64,000 nt of DNA, taken from the IMG/VR virus record IMGVR_UViG_3300043444_000221, positions 1 through 64,000 of that record, one strand, 5' to 3'. A model generated the notes under the pieces. It saw only the letters and a list, made by a program, of their open reading frames with translations, was not told the DNA's origin and made no database searches. The first letter of the stretch is position 1. The number at the start of each line of letters is the position of its first letter. Origin of the DNA: a virus. The translations under genes were made by a program, and so were the position numbers. Of this stretch, positions 27,817 through 36,151 are shown one piece after another.

Positions 27817-28589
27817 TGGATAATCCGCTAAAGATTACATTCATACCAGCCAACAGAGACGCTGAGCAGAGTGGTGCAATGTCTGCACCTGAGCCAGCAG
27901 CAAGACATATACCAGAGTGGTACAGGTCATTGGCTAGGCATGACCTATCAAATGATGACATTACTCTGAGGCCAGAAAATCATATTGGCACTGATGGTGC
28001 TCAGGTTTCAACTAAGATGTGTATGCCATTCTTTGACGCAATTACGGCAGGGTATCAGTATTGCTTAGAGGATGATCTTTATGTGGATATGGATGAAAAT
28101 GGTCATCCAATTATGCACTGGAAGGGCAACGTTATGTTGGTAGATACAAGACCAATATTTGATGTACCACTTCCAGATAATTGTCACCCAATACATTTTG
28201 GATGGAGAATGAACTGGTTTTATGAAACTCCACCTGGATATTCTGTACTGATTACACACCCAATGAACAGGCACGACCTTCCGTTTTATACTCTTTCTGG
28301 AATTGTTGATGCTGATATTTGGGGACTGCCAGTGTTTACAGCTTTCTTCTTGAAACGTAATTTCCGTGGGGTAATTCCAAAGGGCACACCAATCTTCCAG
28401 ATGATTCCATTTAAAAGAGATAACTGGGAGCTTGAGGTTGATAGCCGTCAAGATACGATAGATGAGCATTGGTTCCGTGGAGAAAACAGAAGATCCATGC
28501 TATATGGATATTACAAGAAGACCGCATGGAGAAAAAAGCTATTTGGGATTTTAGGTAAAAAAGAAAAAGAGGTGAGGCATGATGATTAA
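27816..28589 (+). CDS. Paralogue of the preceding DUF6065-like protein
   Basis: This 257-residue protein shares AARHIPEWYRSL, CMPFFDAITAGYQ, YETPPGYSVLITHPMNR and GTPIFQMIPFKRDNW with its upstream neighbour and differs mainly by a longer N-terminal third and a basic C-terminus. TAATG couples the two genes. Its position beside glycosyltransferase and hydroxylase genes suggests a part in the same modification process, but nothing in the sequence shows a reaction. Confidence 0.7.
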   Translation: MDNPLKITFIPANRDAEQSGAMSAPEPAARHIPEWYRSLARHDLSNDDITLRPENHIGTDGAQVSTKMCMPFFDAITAGYQYCLEDDLYVDMDENGHPIMHWKGNVMLVDTRPIFDVPLPDNCHPIHFGWRMNWFYETPPGYSVLITHPMNRHDLPFYTLSGIVDADIWGLPVFTAFFLKRNFRGVIPKGTPIFQMIPFKRDNWELEVDSRQDTIDEHWFRGENRRSMLYGYYKKTAWRKKLFGILGKKEKEVRHDD

Positions 28590-29445
28590 TGAGCATATCT
28601 CTATTATTGTTATTGCCTACAAGGATAAAAATCTAGCAGACTTTGTTTCATCTATAAAGAAGAATACAAGGTCTCATCACTCAATAGAAGTTTTTGATCA
28701 GCATCCCATTGACCACCGTAAAGAATTTGAGGGTATCGAAGAATGCTCGTATGATCATAAAATATGGGATGATATTGCTGGACCAACGATTAAGCGTACA
28801 GAGAAGATATCAAATAGAATGCATAATGCAACACACATATGCGTAGTGACACCAGACTCTGTTCTTGCCCCAGGATGGGATGTTGAGTTATTAAAGCTAT
28901 CTAGCAAAAATAAAGCTGTGTTTTCTGGTAATGGCAAGGCCATTGTTTCAAATAAGGACCTATTTTCATTAAACGTAGAATATCTTCCATTTAACGAAAG
29001 CATTAAGAATCAATTTGTTACCAAGAACTTTATCTTTGCTGAATCACAGGCATTCCGTAATATACGGATGCCAGATTTTTTAAAGTATGCTGGAGAAGAT
29101 GAGTATTGGACATTAGCTTTTATGTCTCAGGGATATGACATATACTCTGTTCCCACACATATTTATCATGATACAAAATATCGCTCAATAGAAAATACAT
29201 ACCACACCTTCTCTGCAGAACACAACTACAACATTGTGGTAGATCTAATGCATAAGGTTAATCTGGAAGAGTATAAGATTTCAGTGGCAGCAGTGGATAA
29301 CTTTTTTGAGTTTCACAAAATAGATCCAAGCAGTATCAAAAAGCTTCCATATGCTACCAACGATGTATCATACAATCCGTATAACCTACAGATGCACGAT
29401 GTTGATGCACGAAGGTTTATAGCAGGCACAAAAGCAGTCTATTAG
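28579..29445 (+). CDS. GT-A-fold glycosyltransferase-like protein
   Basis: This 288-residue protein begins with a Rossmann-like strand (ISIIVIAYKDKNL) and has HICVVTPDSVLAPGWDVELL, which corresponds to the acidic metal-binding block and following GWD of GT2/GT60 enzymes. A later AGEDEYWTLAFMSQGYDIY segment resembles the acceptor-site helix of such transferases. It is a likely sugar transferase; donor and acceptor are unknown. It overlaps the previous gene by 11 bases. Confidence 0.65.
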   Translation: MMINEHISIIVIAYKDKNLADFVSSIKKNTRSHHSIEVFDQHPIDHRKEFEGIEECSYDHKIWDDIAGPTIKRTEKISNRMHNATHICVVTPDSVLAPGWDVELLKLSSKNKAVFSGNGKAIVSNKDLFSLNVEYLPFNESIKNQFVTKNFIFAESQAFRNIRMPDFLKYAGEDEYWTLAFMSQGYDIYSVPTHIYHDTKYRSIENTYHTFSAEHNYNIVVDLMHKVNLEEYKISVAAVDNFFEFHKIDPSSIKKLPYATNDVSYNPYNLQMHDVDARRFIAGTKAVY

Positions 29446-29452
29446 AATAGGG

Positions 29453-29458
29453 TATAAT
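29453..29458 (+). promoter_or_regulatory. Leaderless promoter (-10 box)
   Basis: TATAAT ends 6 bases before ATG 29465. The -35 region is weak. Confidence 0.6.
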
Positions 29459-29464
29459 ATAATC

Positions 29465-30064
29465 ATGCACAGTATTAAAGTCATTAATGATTTCGTAGAG
29501 CCAGCAGATGCTCAATTGTATATGGATGAGGCTAGGACTCCTAGCAATGTAGAGCCGTTCCCAGACTACTATAAAGATCGCTTTGGTGGAACTGCTCTGC
29601 CATATAATGAAAACACTAGATACCTAAACAAAAAGTATGGCAGAAAAGCTGCTGAACTTGTCCAAGAGCTATACGGATTTGTTAATCCAGTTTATGTTTA
29701 TAAAGTTTTTATGAATCATACAACAAAGCCAGGATACTCTGGACCAATCCATACAGACTCAGTTGACCCTGAGCCATGGATTGAGTGGAGTGCTGTTCTG
29801 TATGTTAATGATGACTTTGAGGGTGCTAAGCTCCACTTTCCAAATCAGGCTTTTGTGTATGACCCAGCACCACGTGACGCTGTATTTTTCCCATCAGCAG
29901 GTGCGGAATACATGCACGGCATCTCTGAGATGAAGTCTGGTGAAAGATTTTCTATAGTAGTATGCTTGACTAGCAAACCACAGTATGCTGATCCAGACAT
30001 GCTGGAGCCAGGGGATGATATGAATTATAGGGCGACAATGTATGATATGGAGGCAAATAGTTGA
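29465..30064 (+). CDS. 2OG-Fe(II) oxygenase (P4H-like)
   Basis: This 199-residue protein has GPIHTDS (HxD), a YVNDDFEGAKLHFP strand-turn that is typical of prolyl hydroxylase-like enzymes, and EYMHGISEMKSGERFS with the distal His and the 2-oxoglutarate-binding Arg. It should hydroxylate an unknown substrate, probably a peptide side chain. It has a leaderless promoter and its stop overlaps the TTG start of a second oxygenase. Confidence 0.8.
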   Translation: MHSIKVINDFVEPADAQLYMDEARTPSNVEPFPDYYKDRFGGTALPYNENTRYLNKKYGRKAAELVQELYGFVNPVYVYKVFMNHTTKPGYSGPIHTDSVDPEPWIEWSAVLYVNDDFEGAKLHFPNQAFVYDPAPRDAVFFPSAGAEYMHGISEMKSGERFSIVVCLTSKPQYADPDMLEPGDDMNYRATMYDMEANS

Positions 30065-30711
30065 AGCATGAAATATTAGACTTGGGTCTAGTTTATTACA
30101 CAGATGTTTTTGACAGCCACAAAGATCTTGTAGCAAAGATAGAGTCTATGATGGACAGGATTGCTAGGCATGAGCATGGTAGCAATGAGATTCAGGCAGA
30201 GGACTGGCAGCCTTGGTGGGATGATCACATGGACAAGCCATTCAACTATAAAAGACCAATCTTTAGAAAAGACTCTATTTCTCCAGATGGACACTATGCT
30301 AAAGAGCTTTTGGAAATCTCTGAAATTGTTTATACCGCACTAGATGCAGCATTTGAACACTACGCATCTGAGCTGTATCCATTTGCAAAAAACAATATTA
30401 AGTCAGAAGAGTTTGGTGATGGCATACTAAAGTACGTTGACAGTGGACACCTGCCAGCTCATCATGACCATGGTGTGAGCAGTCGTGTGCTTTCAGCAGT
30501 CATTTATTTAAACGACGACTATGATGGTGGCGAGATTGAATTCCAGCAATCAGGAGTAAAAATCAAGCCAAAAGCTGGAAGTATTATATTCTTCCCATCA
30601 AACTTTTTATATATCCATGAGGTTATGCCAGTTTCAAATGGTACAAGGTATGCAATACCACACTGGTATCACAATATGACCAAGCCAATTTTGTCGAATG
30701 GAAGCGAATGA
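30061..30711 (+). CDS. 2OG-Fe(II) oxygenase (P4H-like), second of a pair
   Basis: This 216-residue protein shows the most canonical core of the set: LPAHHDHG (HxD), SAVIYLNDDYDGGEIEF, KAGSIIFFPS, YIHEVMPV (second His) and an arginine in GTRYAIPHW. The start is TTG, overlapping the previous stop by 4 bases. The DGGEIEF and GSIIFFPS blocks are hallmarks of the P4H-alpha-like branch. Confidence 0.85.
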   Translation: MKHEILDLGLVYYTDVFDSHKDLVAKIESMMDRIARHEHGSNEIQAEDWQPWWDDHMDKPFNYKRPIFRKDSISPDGHYAKELLEISEIVYTALDAAFEHYASELYPFAKNNIKSEEFGDGILKYVDSGHLPAHHDHGVSSRVLSAVIYLNDDYDGGEIEFQQSGVKIKPKAGSIIFFPSNFLYIHEVMPVSNGTRYAIPHWYHNMTKPILSNGSE

Positions 30712-30794
30712 AAAGAATAATATTTTTAATTAAGTTTAAGCTTTGGAAGATTAAGAATCGCAAAAAGCTAAAGAAGAAAGAATATATTTATTAA
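30708..30794 (+). CDS. Very small basic peptide
   Basis: A 28-residue frame links the oxygenase (ATGA overlap) and the SGNH gene (TAATG overlap). It has a short hydrophobic stretch and eleven lysine or arginine residues. The precise overlaps at both ends favour real translation, if only as a coupling peptide. Confidence 0.45.
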   Translation: MKRIIFLIKFKLWKIKNRKKLKKKEYIY

Positions 30795-31696
30795 TGTCAG
30801 TAGATATTGGTAGCAACATTAATTTTGGACACATCGTAAACGGTAGTGTCATGGAATTCTCAACACAATTTGGATATAGTGGGTGGACAAAGACTGGCCC
30901 TGGACCAGGACTTGGTAAGCATAACTGGTATGACCAAATTGACTTATATATAAATTCACATGGATTTAGGTGTGATGAATTTGTAGAAAAAGATAAGCAT
31001 GATGGCATGCACCTTTTGTTTGCAGGATGTTCTGTAACTTGGGGAGATGCTACAAAGAGCAAAGATCTTTGGGCAAAAAGGGTATATGACAAAATATCTT
31101 CAGTTCACAAGACTAGCGGATACTTTAATATAGGTTTCCCAGGGATGAGCATTATACAAGAAATATTCTGGATCATAAAGTATTGTAAAGCTTTTGGGAA
31201 CCCAGACTTTATATTTTTTCTTATGCCAAATGTTGGCAGATTTGTTAATGTTGGCTACATTGGCGGTGGAGATAGTCCAGTACTTGGAAGCTCATTGATG
31301 GATACAGAAAGTAAAGACTTTGATACAAACTCTTTATTGTTAGCAGCCTACCTAACATTTGAGGCCTACCTAATGCTTGATGAATATTGCAAGGCATCAG
31401 GGATAACCCTAATATCCAGTACATGGTCTGATCATCCAAATGAAAGAATAAACCACGGTAACTCGTTTATAAACCCAACAGCTAGTTTGCTAAAGGGTAA
31501 GTTTGACACATTCTTTGACTTTATGCAAGATGGTGTTGACAAATTGGAATGGATGTATGAGTATATAGTTAAAAATCCAGAAGCAACATTAAGAGCAATT
31601 GATGATATACATCCAGGCTCAGCAGAACATGCGTACTTTGCTACCAGAATGCTAGACAGATACAGAGAGATAACAAGTGAAGATATTAGGCTTTAA
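30794..31696 (+). CDS. SGNH/GDSL-hydrolase-like protein
   Basis: This 300-residue protein has a block I-like FAGCSVTWGD with the candidate nucleophile serine and a C-terminal DDIHPGSAEH with the Asp-x-x-His pair of SGNH hydrolases. The middle holds a NIGFPGMS segment that can supply the block II glycine. Such enzymes act as esterases or acyltransferases on sugars or lipids. A paralogue lies at 52034-52966, also beside an oxygenase and a GT60 gene. It overlaps the next gene by 20 bases. Confidence 0.72.
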   Translation: MSVDIGSNINFGHIVNGSVMEFSTQFGYSGWTKTGPGPGLGKHNWYDQIDLYINSHGFRCDEFVEKDKHDGMHLLFAGCSVTWGDATKSKDLWAKRVYDKISSVHKTSGYFNIGFPGMSIIQEIFWIIKYCKAFGNPDFIFFLMPNVGRFVNVGYIGGGDSPVLGSSLMDTESKDFDTNSLLLAAYLTFEAYLMLDEYCKASGITLISSTWSDHPNERINHGNSFINPTASLLKGKFDTFFDFMQDGVDKLEWMYEYIVKNPEATLRAIDDIHPGSAEHAYFATRMLDRYREITSEDIRL

Positions 31697-33095
31697 CGAA
31701 ACTTCTCATGATGCAGCTGTTGCTGTTGTTAAAAATGGAATGATTCTATTTGCAGGGCATGCAGAACGGTATAGTAAAGAAAAGAATGACTGGTACACAA
31801 ACGATGATTTGTGGAATGATGCACTTAGATGGGGAAAGCCAGACGCAATAGCTTACTACGAAAAGCCATGGCTAAAGAAATTTAGGCTTTGGAAAAATGG
31901 TGGGGCAGCGGACTGGAAGCCCAAACACAGATATGATGTATCATTTAAGCACCACTACTCTCACGCATGTGCTGGATACTACACAAGTACATTTGATAAA
32001 GCAGCAATAGTTGTCCTTGATGCAATGGGAGAATTTGCAACATCTACCGTCTGGTCTGGTGATGGCGAAGAGATTAAGCTTGTCAAAGAAATAAAGTATC
32101 CACTTAGCTTTGGATTATTCTATACAGCATTTACAAAACTTATCGGACTCAAGCCAAACGAACATGAGTATATCCTTATGGGTATGGCAGGGTATGGAGA
32201 TCCAGCGAGATACTTTAAAAAGGTATCTGAGTATTTCCCATACACTGGTAAGCAGAAGTACAACTACCACAAGGGCATTACTGATTGGAATGAGCCAATT
32301 GATGAGCAAGCTAAATTTGATATAGCTGCTGCAGTTCAGAGAGTTTATGAATATAGGCTGTGGGACTTTATGTCTCAGGTAAGAAATGAATTACTGCCAA
32401 ATTATGGCAACCTTGTTTTTATGGGTGGTTGTGCATTGAATGCATCTGCAAATACAATGTTGTGGAAGATATTTGATAACATTTGGATTATGCCAAATCC
32501 AGGGGATGCTGGCAGTTCTTTGGGGGCTGCCCTTGCACTTCGTGGAAAGCATGTAAGGTGGGAAGGCCCATACCTTGGGTACGATCTTGGTAATGAGTAT
32601 CCAGTAGACGCAATCTTTAATGAAATAATGACAAACAAAGTATGTGCAGTAGCTGCAGGAAGAGCAGAGTTTGGTCCACGTGCACTTGGTAATAGAAGCA
32701 TCTTGGCAGACCCAAGAGATCCAGACATCAAGGATAAGGTTAATAGAATAAAGCAGCGTGAACTCTTTAGGCCATTTGCCCCAGTGGTTATGGCTGAGCA
32801 TGCATCTGAATGGTTTGATATGAATTATGAATCTCCATATATGCAGTACACTCCAAAGTGTCTAAAGCCTGAAATCATTCCATCAGTTGTACACGTAGAT
32901 GGAACTTCCAGAGTTCAGACAGTTACAAGAGAACAGCATCCAGGACTATATGCAGTCCTAGAAAAGTTCTACAATGAAACTGGTGTTCCAGTATTGCTTA
33001 ATACTAGTCTGAATGTTAAGGGGCAGCCATTACTTAACGATGAAGATGACATTAAGCTTTGGGAAGAAACCTATAATACTAAGATTGTGAGATAA
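31677..33095 (+). CDS. O-carbamoyltransferase (NodU/CmcH/TobZ family)
   Basis: The 472-residue protein matches the family well: an actin-like start (ILGFNETSHDAAVAVV), the HHYSHA metal motif, MGGCALN, a GDAGSSLGAAL loop, and GPRALGNRSILADPRD with RPFAPV in the YrdC-like C-terminal part. These enzymes transfer a carbamoyl group from carbamoyl phosphate, via ATP, to a hydroxyl on a sugar or natural product. It would decorate the glycan built by the neighbouring enzymes. The start is GTG. Confidence 0.9.
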   Translation: MKILGFNETSHDAAVAVVKNGMILFAGHAERYSKEKNDWYTNDDLWNDALRWGKPDAIAYYEKPWLKKFRLWKNGGAADWKPKHRYDVSFKHHYSHACAGYYTSTFDKAAIVVLDAMGEFATSTVWSGDGEEIKLVKEIKYPLSFGLFYTAFTKLIGLKPNEHEYILMGMAGYGDPARYFKKVSEYFPYTGKQKYNYHKGITDWNEPIDEQAKFDIAAAVQRVYEYRLWDFMSQVRNELLPNYGNLVFMGGCALNASANTMLWKIFDNIWIMPNPGDAGSSLGAALALRGKHVRWEGPYLGYDLGNEYPVDAIFNEIMTNKVCAVAAGRAEFGPRALGNRSILADPRDPDIKDKVNRIKQRELFRPFAPVVMAEHASEWFDMNYESPYMQYTPKCLKPEIIPSVVHVDGTSRVQTVTREQHPGLYAVLEKFYNETGVPVLLNTSLNVKGQPLLNDEDDIKLWEETYNTKIVR

Positions 33096-33098
33096 GTC

Positions 33099-34043
33099 AT
33101 GAAAGATAAAACAATTTTTATAACAGTTCCTGCCTACAATGATCCAGCACTAATCAGAACTATTGAGGGTGCGTTGGAGAATGCCTTGTTCCCAGAAAGA
33201 TTATTTTTTTGTATAGGAATGCAGTATCATGATGACAGAATGCCAGACATCTCTAAGTATTTGGATAACCCAAACTTTAAGTTTTTATTTTATGATGTAG
33301 AGACTCGTCCAGGAGTTTACTGGGTAAGACGAGAGATGGCAGAGCAGCATAGCGGACAAGACTATTTCCTAATGATAGATTCTCATATGGTGTTTGCAAA
33401 GTATTGGGATGCTACACTAATCAATGACTATGATGCACTTGTTAGGTTGCATGGGGAAAAGACAGTATTGTCTAGGCCAACCATGAAACACGTTGGCTCA
33501 ACCTTTGATAATGGTTTTGTAACTGATGCTGTTTATTGGGGCATAACACCAAATAATGATTTAAATGTTATTGATAGGACAATTAGTCCAGCAGCAGATA
33601 GTGAACCATGGGATGGTACTAGGTACAGAAGAAGCTTCCAGTCATGCAGCCACTTCTTCTTTACAAATAAGAACTATTTAAAAGATGTTGGATTCTTCCC
33701 AATTATAAGATCATACACAGAAGAATACACCATATCTATAGCAAGCTTCTTGTCTGGATGGGATTATTACTATAACACTGAATATATTCCTATAGGTCAC
33801 GATGATGAAGAGACTACCATGGCAATTTATGGTAAGCCAATGTATACTATGGGTCAGGGAAAGCCTTATCAGGCACTATACGAAAGTCCTGATGAGAGGG
33901 TTGAGATGGCAAAGTTTCAATTCTTAGACAGCTCTTCTGTCTTTAAGGTTAAGAATCAAAGGCGTACAATAGAAGAGTTCTATGACCTGAACCCTCAACT
34001 AAAAGATATAAGGCAGATGTACATAGCAATGCTTGGCCTTTAA
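33099..34043 (+). CDS. GT60-like GlcNAc transferase (copy A)
   Basis: This 314-residue protein has the PF11397-type start FITVPAYNDPALIRTI, an RPGVYWVRREM segment and the metal-binding D94-S-H96 in YFLMIDSHMVF. The family includes the enzyme that adds GlcNAc to hydroxyproline of Dictyostelium Skp1. Paralogues lie at 45001-46095 (reverse) and 50879-51817. It follows two prolyl-hydroxylase-like genes, an SGNH gene and a carbamoyltransferase. The acceptor is unknown. Confidence 0.82.
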   Translation: MKDKTIFITVPAYNDPALIRTIEGALENALFPERLFFCIGMQYHDDRMPDISKYLDNPNFKFLFYDVETRPGVYWVRREMAEQHSGQDYFLMIDSHMVFAKYWDATLINDYDALVRLHGEKTVLSRPTMKHVGSTFDNGFVTDAVYWGITPNNDLNVIDRTISPAADSEPWDGTRYRRSFQSCSHFFFTNKNYLKDVGFFPIIRSYTEEYTISIASFLSGWDYYYNTEYIPIGHDDEETTMAIYGKPMYTMGQGKPYQALYESPDERVEMAKFQFLDSSSVFKVKNQRRTIEEFYDLNPQLKDIRQMYIAMLGL

Positions 34044-34048
34044 TATTC

Positions 34049-34057
34049 TGGTATAAT
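34049..34057 (+). promoter_or_regulatory. Extended -10 promoter for the CHAP lysin
   Basis: TGGTATAAT with TATAAT at 34052-34057 lies 28 bases before ATG 34086, with AAGGAGG in the leader. Confidence 0.65.
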
Positions 34058-34085
34058 TTTGTACTGTCGTATAAGGAGGCCAAAT

Positions 34086-34664
34086 ATGGCAGACAAAAAC
34101 ACAGCAGCCCTATTAGTTGAGGTTGCAAAAAAGGAACTTGGAACTATTGAGGGTCCAAAGGATAACGAAACCAAATATGGTAAATTTACAAAGGCAAACT
34201 TTCAAGCTTGGTGCGGATCATTTGTTATGTGGTGTGCAGATCAAGCAGGTGTAAAGGTGCCAAACACTGTCTATACTCCTGCAGGTGCAGAAGGTTTTAA
34301 GAAGATGGGTACTTGGGTTGATGCTAAGAGCGGAGAAGCTCCACAGCCAGGTGACATTCTTTATTTTGATTTTCCAGAAGACGGTGTCAATAGAATTTCA
34401 CACGTTGGTATTTGTATTAAGGCTGGCAAAGATGGACTATGCACAACCATAGAAGGCAACACATCTGGGACTGCAAAGGGAGACCAGAGAAATGGTGGAA
34501 TGGTTGCAGAAAAGGTTCGTGGATATGCAAAGAATAAAAAGGGTATTCAGGTGTCTATTGTTGGATGGGGTAGACCAAAGTTTTCTCCTAATACTTCGGT
34601 AGCAGAAAAGCCTTTTGACACAGACTCAGTCACAGAAATTTATTGTGACTATTTAGAAGCATAA
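34086..34664 (+). CDS. CHAP-domain peptidoglycan hydrolase (endolysin)
   Basis: This 192-residue protein is a CHAP amidase/endopeptidase: catalytic C43 (AWCGSF), H106 (ISHVGI) and the following EGNT turn. It should cut peptide cross-links or the amide bond of peptidoglycan. ATG 34086 has AAGGAGG 6 bases upstream, so the longer open frame is not used. No signal peptide is seen, in line with holin-dependent release. The M23 lysin gene follows 35 bases later. Confidence 0.88.
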   Translation: MADKNTAALLVEVAKKELGTIEGPKDNETKYGKFTKANFQAWCGSFVMWCADQAGVKVPNTVYTPAGAEGFKKMGTWVDAKSGEAPQPGDILYFDFPEDGVNRISHVGICIKAGKDGLCTTIEGNTSGTAKGDQRNGGMVAEKVRGYAKNKKGIQVSIVGWGRPKFSPNTSVAEKPFDTDSVTEIYCDYLEA

Positions 34665-34699
34665 TGTGTTAAAATATATTTATATAGAAGGAGGGCCAC

Positions 34700-35458
34700 A
34701 TGGCCAAATATCAATATCCGATTGACGGAGGAAAAAACAAAGGCTGGAAAATCAGCAGCAAGATGGGCTGGAGAATTCACCCAGTCCAGAAAACTAAGAA
34801 GCACCACAATGGTACTGACATCTTTGGACTTGGAAAGAAGCCATGGTACATCGAAGCATTCGCAGATGGAAAGGTTCTAAAGGCACAGAAGTCAACTGCT
34901 GCAGGTGGTGGATTTGGATACTATGTAGTTCTTTTGCACAAGATTGATGGAGAATTTTATACATCACTATACGCTCACATGGAAGAAGGATCTTTGCAGG
35001 TAAAGCCTGGACAGACAGTTACCGCTGGTACAGTTCTTGGAAAGATGGGAACTACTGGTATGTCAACTGGTGTTCACCTACACTGGGAGATCTGGAAGGG
35101 TAAGGAGCATGGATGGTCTGCAGACGGCAAGGGCTTTGTTGAGCCAATTGGATTTGTAGAAGCACTCATGGCAGCAGAAAAGGCAAAGGCATCAGCTGAT
35201 GAGGTAACCCCTTCTGACGCTCCAGCACAGCCACTGCCAGCTCACTCAACTATGCCAGAGGAAAAGCCAAAGCCAGCACCAAAGCCAGTTGCTAAGCCAG
35301 TTGCAAAAGCACCTGCTAAGGTGTATACTGTTAAGGCAGGGGATACACTGAGTGGTATTGCTACAAAGAACAAAACAACAGTAGCTAATCTAGTAAAGAT
35401 TAACGGGATCAAGGATGCTAATAAGCTATCTGTTGGTCAAAAAATTAAGCTAGCCTAG
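34700..35458 (+). CDS. M23 metallopeptidase with C-terminal LysM (second lysin)
   Basis: The 252-residue protein has the zinc ligands H36-x3-D40 (HNGTD) and H126-L-H128 (HLHWEIW) plus LYAHME, the M23/LytM catalytic layout. A Pro/Lys/Ala linker (about 180-205) leads to a LysM peptidoglycan-binding module (about 208-251, YTVKAGDTLSGIA). GGAGG precedes the ATG. Together with the CHAP protein it would degrade the cell wall at lysis, or act on the virion if packaged. Confidence 0.93.
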   Translation: MAKYQYPIDGGKNKGWKISSKMGWRIHPVQKTKKHHNGTDIFGLGKKPWYIEAFADGKVLKAQKSTAAGGGFGYYVVLLHKIDGEFYTSLYAHMEEGSLQVKPGQTVTAGTVLGKMGTTGMSTGVHLHWEIWKGKEHGWSADGKGFVEPIGFVEALMAAEKAKASADEVTPSDAPAQPLPAHSTMPEEKPKPAPKPVAKPVAKAPAKVYTVKAGDTLSGIATKNKTTVANLVKINGIKDANKLSVGQKIKLA

Positions 35459-35487
35459 TTGACAGATAATCACAGGGGTGGTATACT
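35459..35487 (+). promoter_or_regulatory. Consensus extended -10 promoter
   Basis: TTGACA at 35459-35464, a 17-bp spacer and TGGTATACT with TATACT at 35482-35487. It drives the membrane protein at 35530. Confidence 0.83.
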
Positions 35488-35505
35488 TTATATAGTATGC
35501 CACCC
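35476..35505. repeat. 11-bp inverted repeat across the -10 box
   Basis: GGGTGGTATAC at 35476-35486 and GTATGCCACCC at 35495-35505 are reverse complements with one mismatch, spaced by 8 bp. The left arm contains most of the -10 box, so the repeat may be an operator. Confidence 0.55.
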
Positions 35506-35529
35506 TTTGTGGCCTTTATAGGAGGAAAT

Positions 35530-35730
35530 ATGGAATCCAATAAAAGAAGTTTGATTAAGACATTGAGCTGGGAAACATTCCATCTCATTGGAGTAGCTGG
35601 TGTAATTTATCTTTTCACTGGCGAATGGGAGTATGCAAGCCTTGGTGCCTTGATTTATATTGCCTGGGAATCTCTAGGGTATTACATCCATGAGCGTCTT
35701 TGGGCTAAGTTTGGCAAGAAGGTAAAGTAA
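35530..35730 (+). CDS. DUF2061-like small membrane protein
   Basis: This 66-residue protein has SNKRSLIKTLSWETFHLIG followed by two hydrophobic segments and a LGYYIHERLW end, matching the DUF2061 pattern. ATG 35530 has GGAGG upstream, so the longer frame from 35497 is rejected. The role is unknown; a membrane position is clear. Confidence 0.78.
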   Translation: MESNKRSLIKTLSWETFHLIGVAGVIYLFTGEWEYASLGALIYIAWESLGYYIHERLWAKFGKKVK

Positions 35731-35906
35731 TGCCAGTATATGAGTATGCATGTACATCATGCGATCATTCATTTAAAGAGACAAGAAGTATCCACGACCC
35801 ATCACCTGAGCATTTGTGCGAAAAGTGTGGGTATAGAATGCGTCAAGTAATTGGCACACCTGCTATCCAGTTTAAGGGTAGCGGATTCTATCAAACAGAT
35901 AAGTAG
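35730..35906 (+). CDS. FmdB-family zinc-ribbon protein
   Basis: This 58-residue protein shows the FmdB pattern: MPVYEYACTSC, a second CEKC pair, and FKGSGFYQTD at the end. The four cysteines form a zinc ribbon. FmdB-like proteins are common in actinobacteria and have a suspected regulatory role. The start overlaps the preceding stop by one base. Confidence 0.85.
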   Translation: MPVYEYACTSCDHSFKETRSIHDPSPEHLCEKCGYRMRQVIGTPAIQFKGSGFYQTDK

Positions 35907-35914
35907 GAGTAGGC

Positions 35915-36151
35915 ATGGAAATTGCAATATCTCATGAATGGACATTGACAGCTAATGATCGTTGCGACAGCTGTGGTGCACAGGCATATGTACAGGTAAC
36001 TGGAGTATCTGGAGACCTACTGTTTTGTTCTCACCACTACAATAAGATTGTAGATAATGCTGTTGGATATGACAAAATGATGAAGTTTGCATTCAAGATA
36101 GTTGATGAGCGAGAACGTCTTGAAGAGAATCGGACAAAGGGTGAAGACTAA
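35915..36151 (+). CDS. DUF7455-like zinc-binding protein
   Basis: This 78-residue protein has LTANDRCDSCGAQAYVQV and DLLFCSHH, the C-x2-C and C-x2-H ligands of a short protein family common in actinobacteria (DUF7455). It supports the host assignment. Its C-terminal helix is charged. It overlaps the sugar dehydratase gene by 11 bases if GTG 36141 is the start of that gene. Confidence 0.78.
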   Translation: MEIAISHEWTLTANDRCDSCGAQAYVQVTGVSGDLLFCSHHYNKIVDNAVGYDKMMKFAFKIVDERERLEENRTKGED

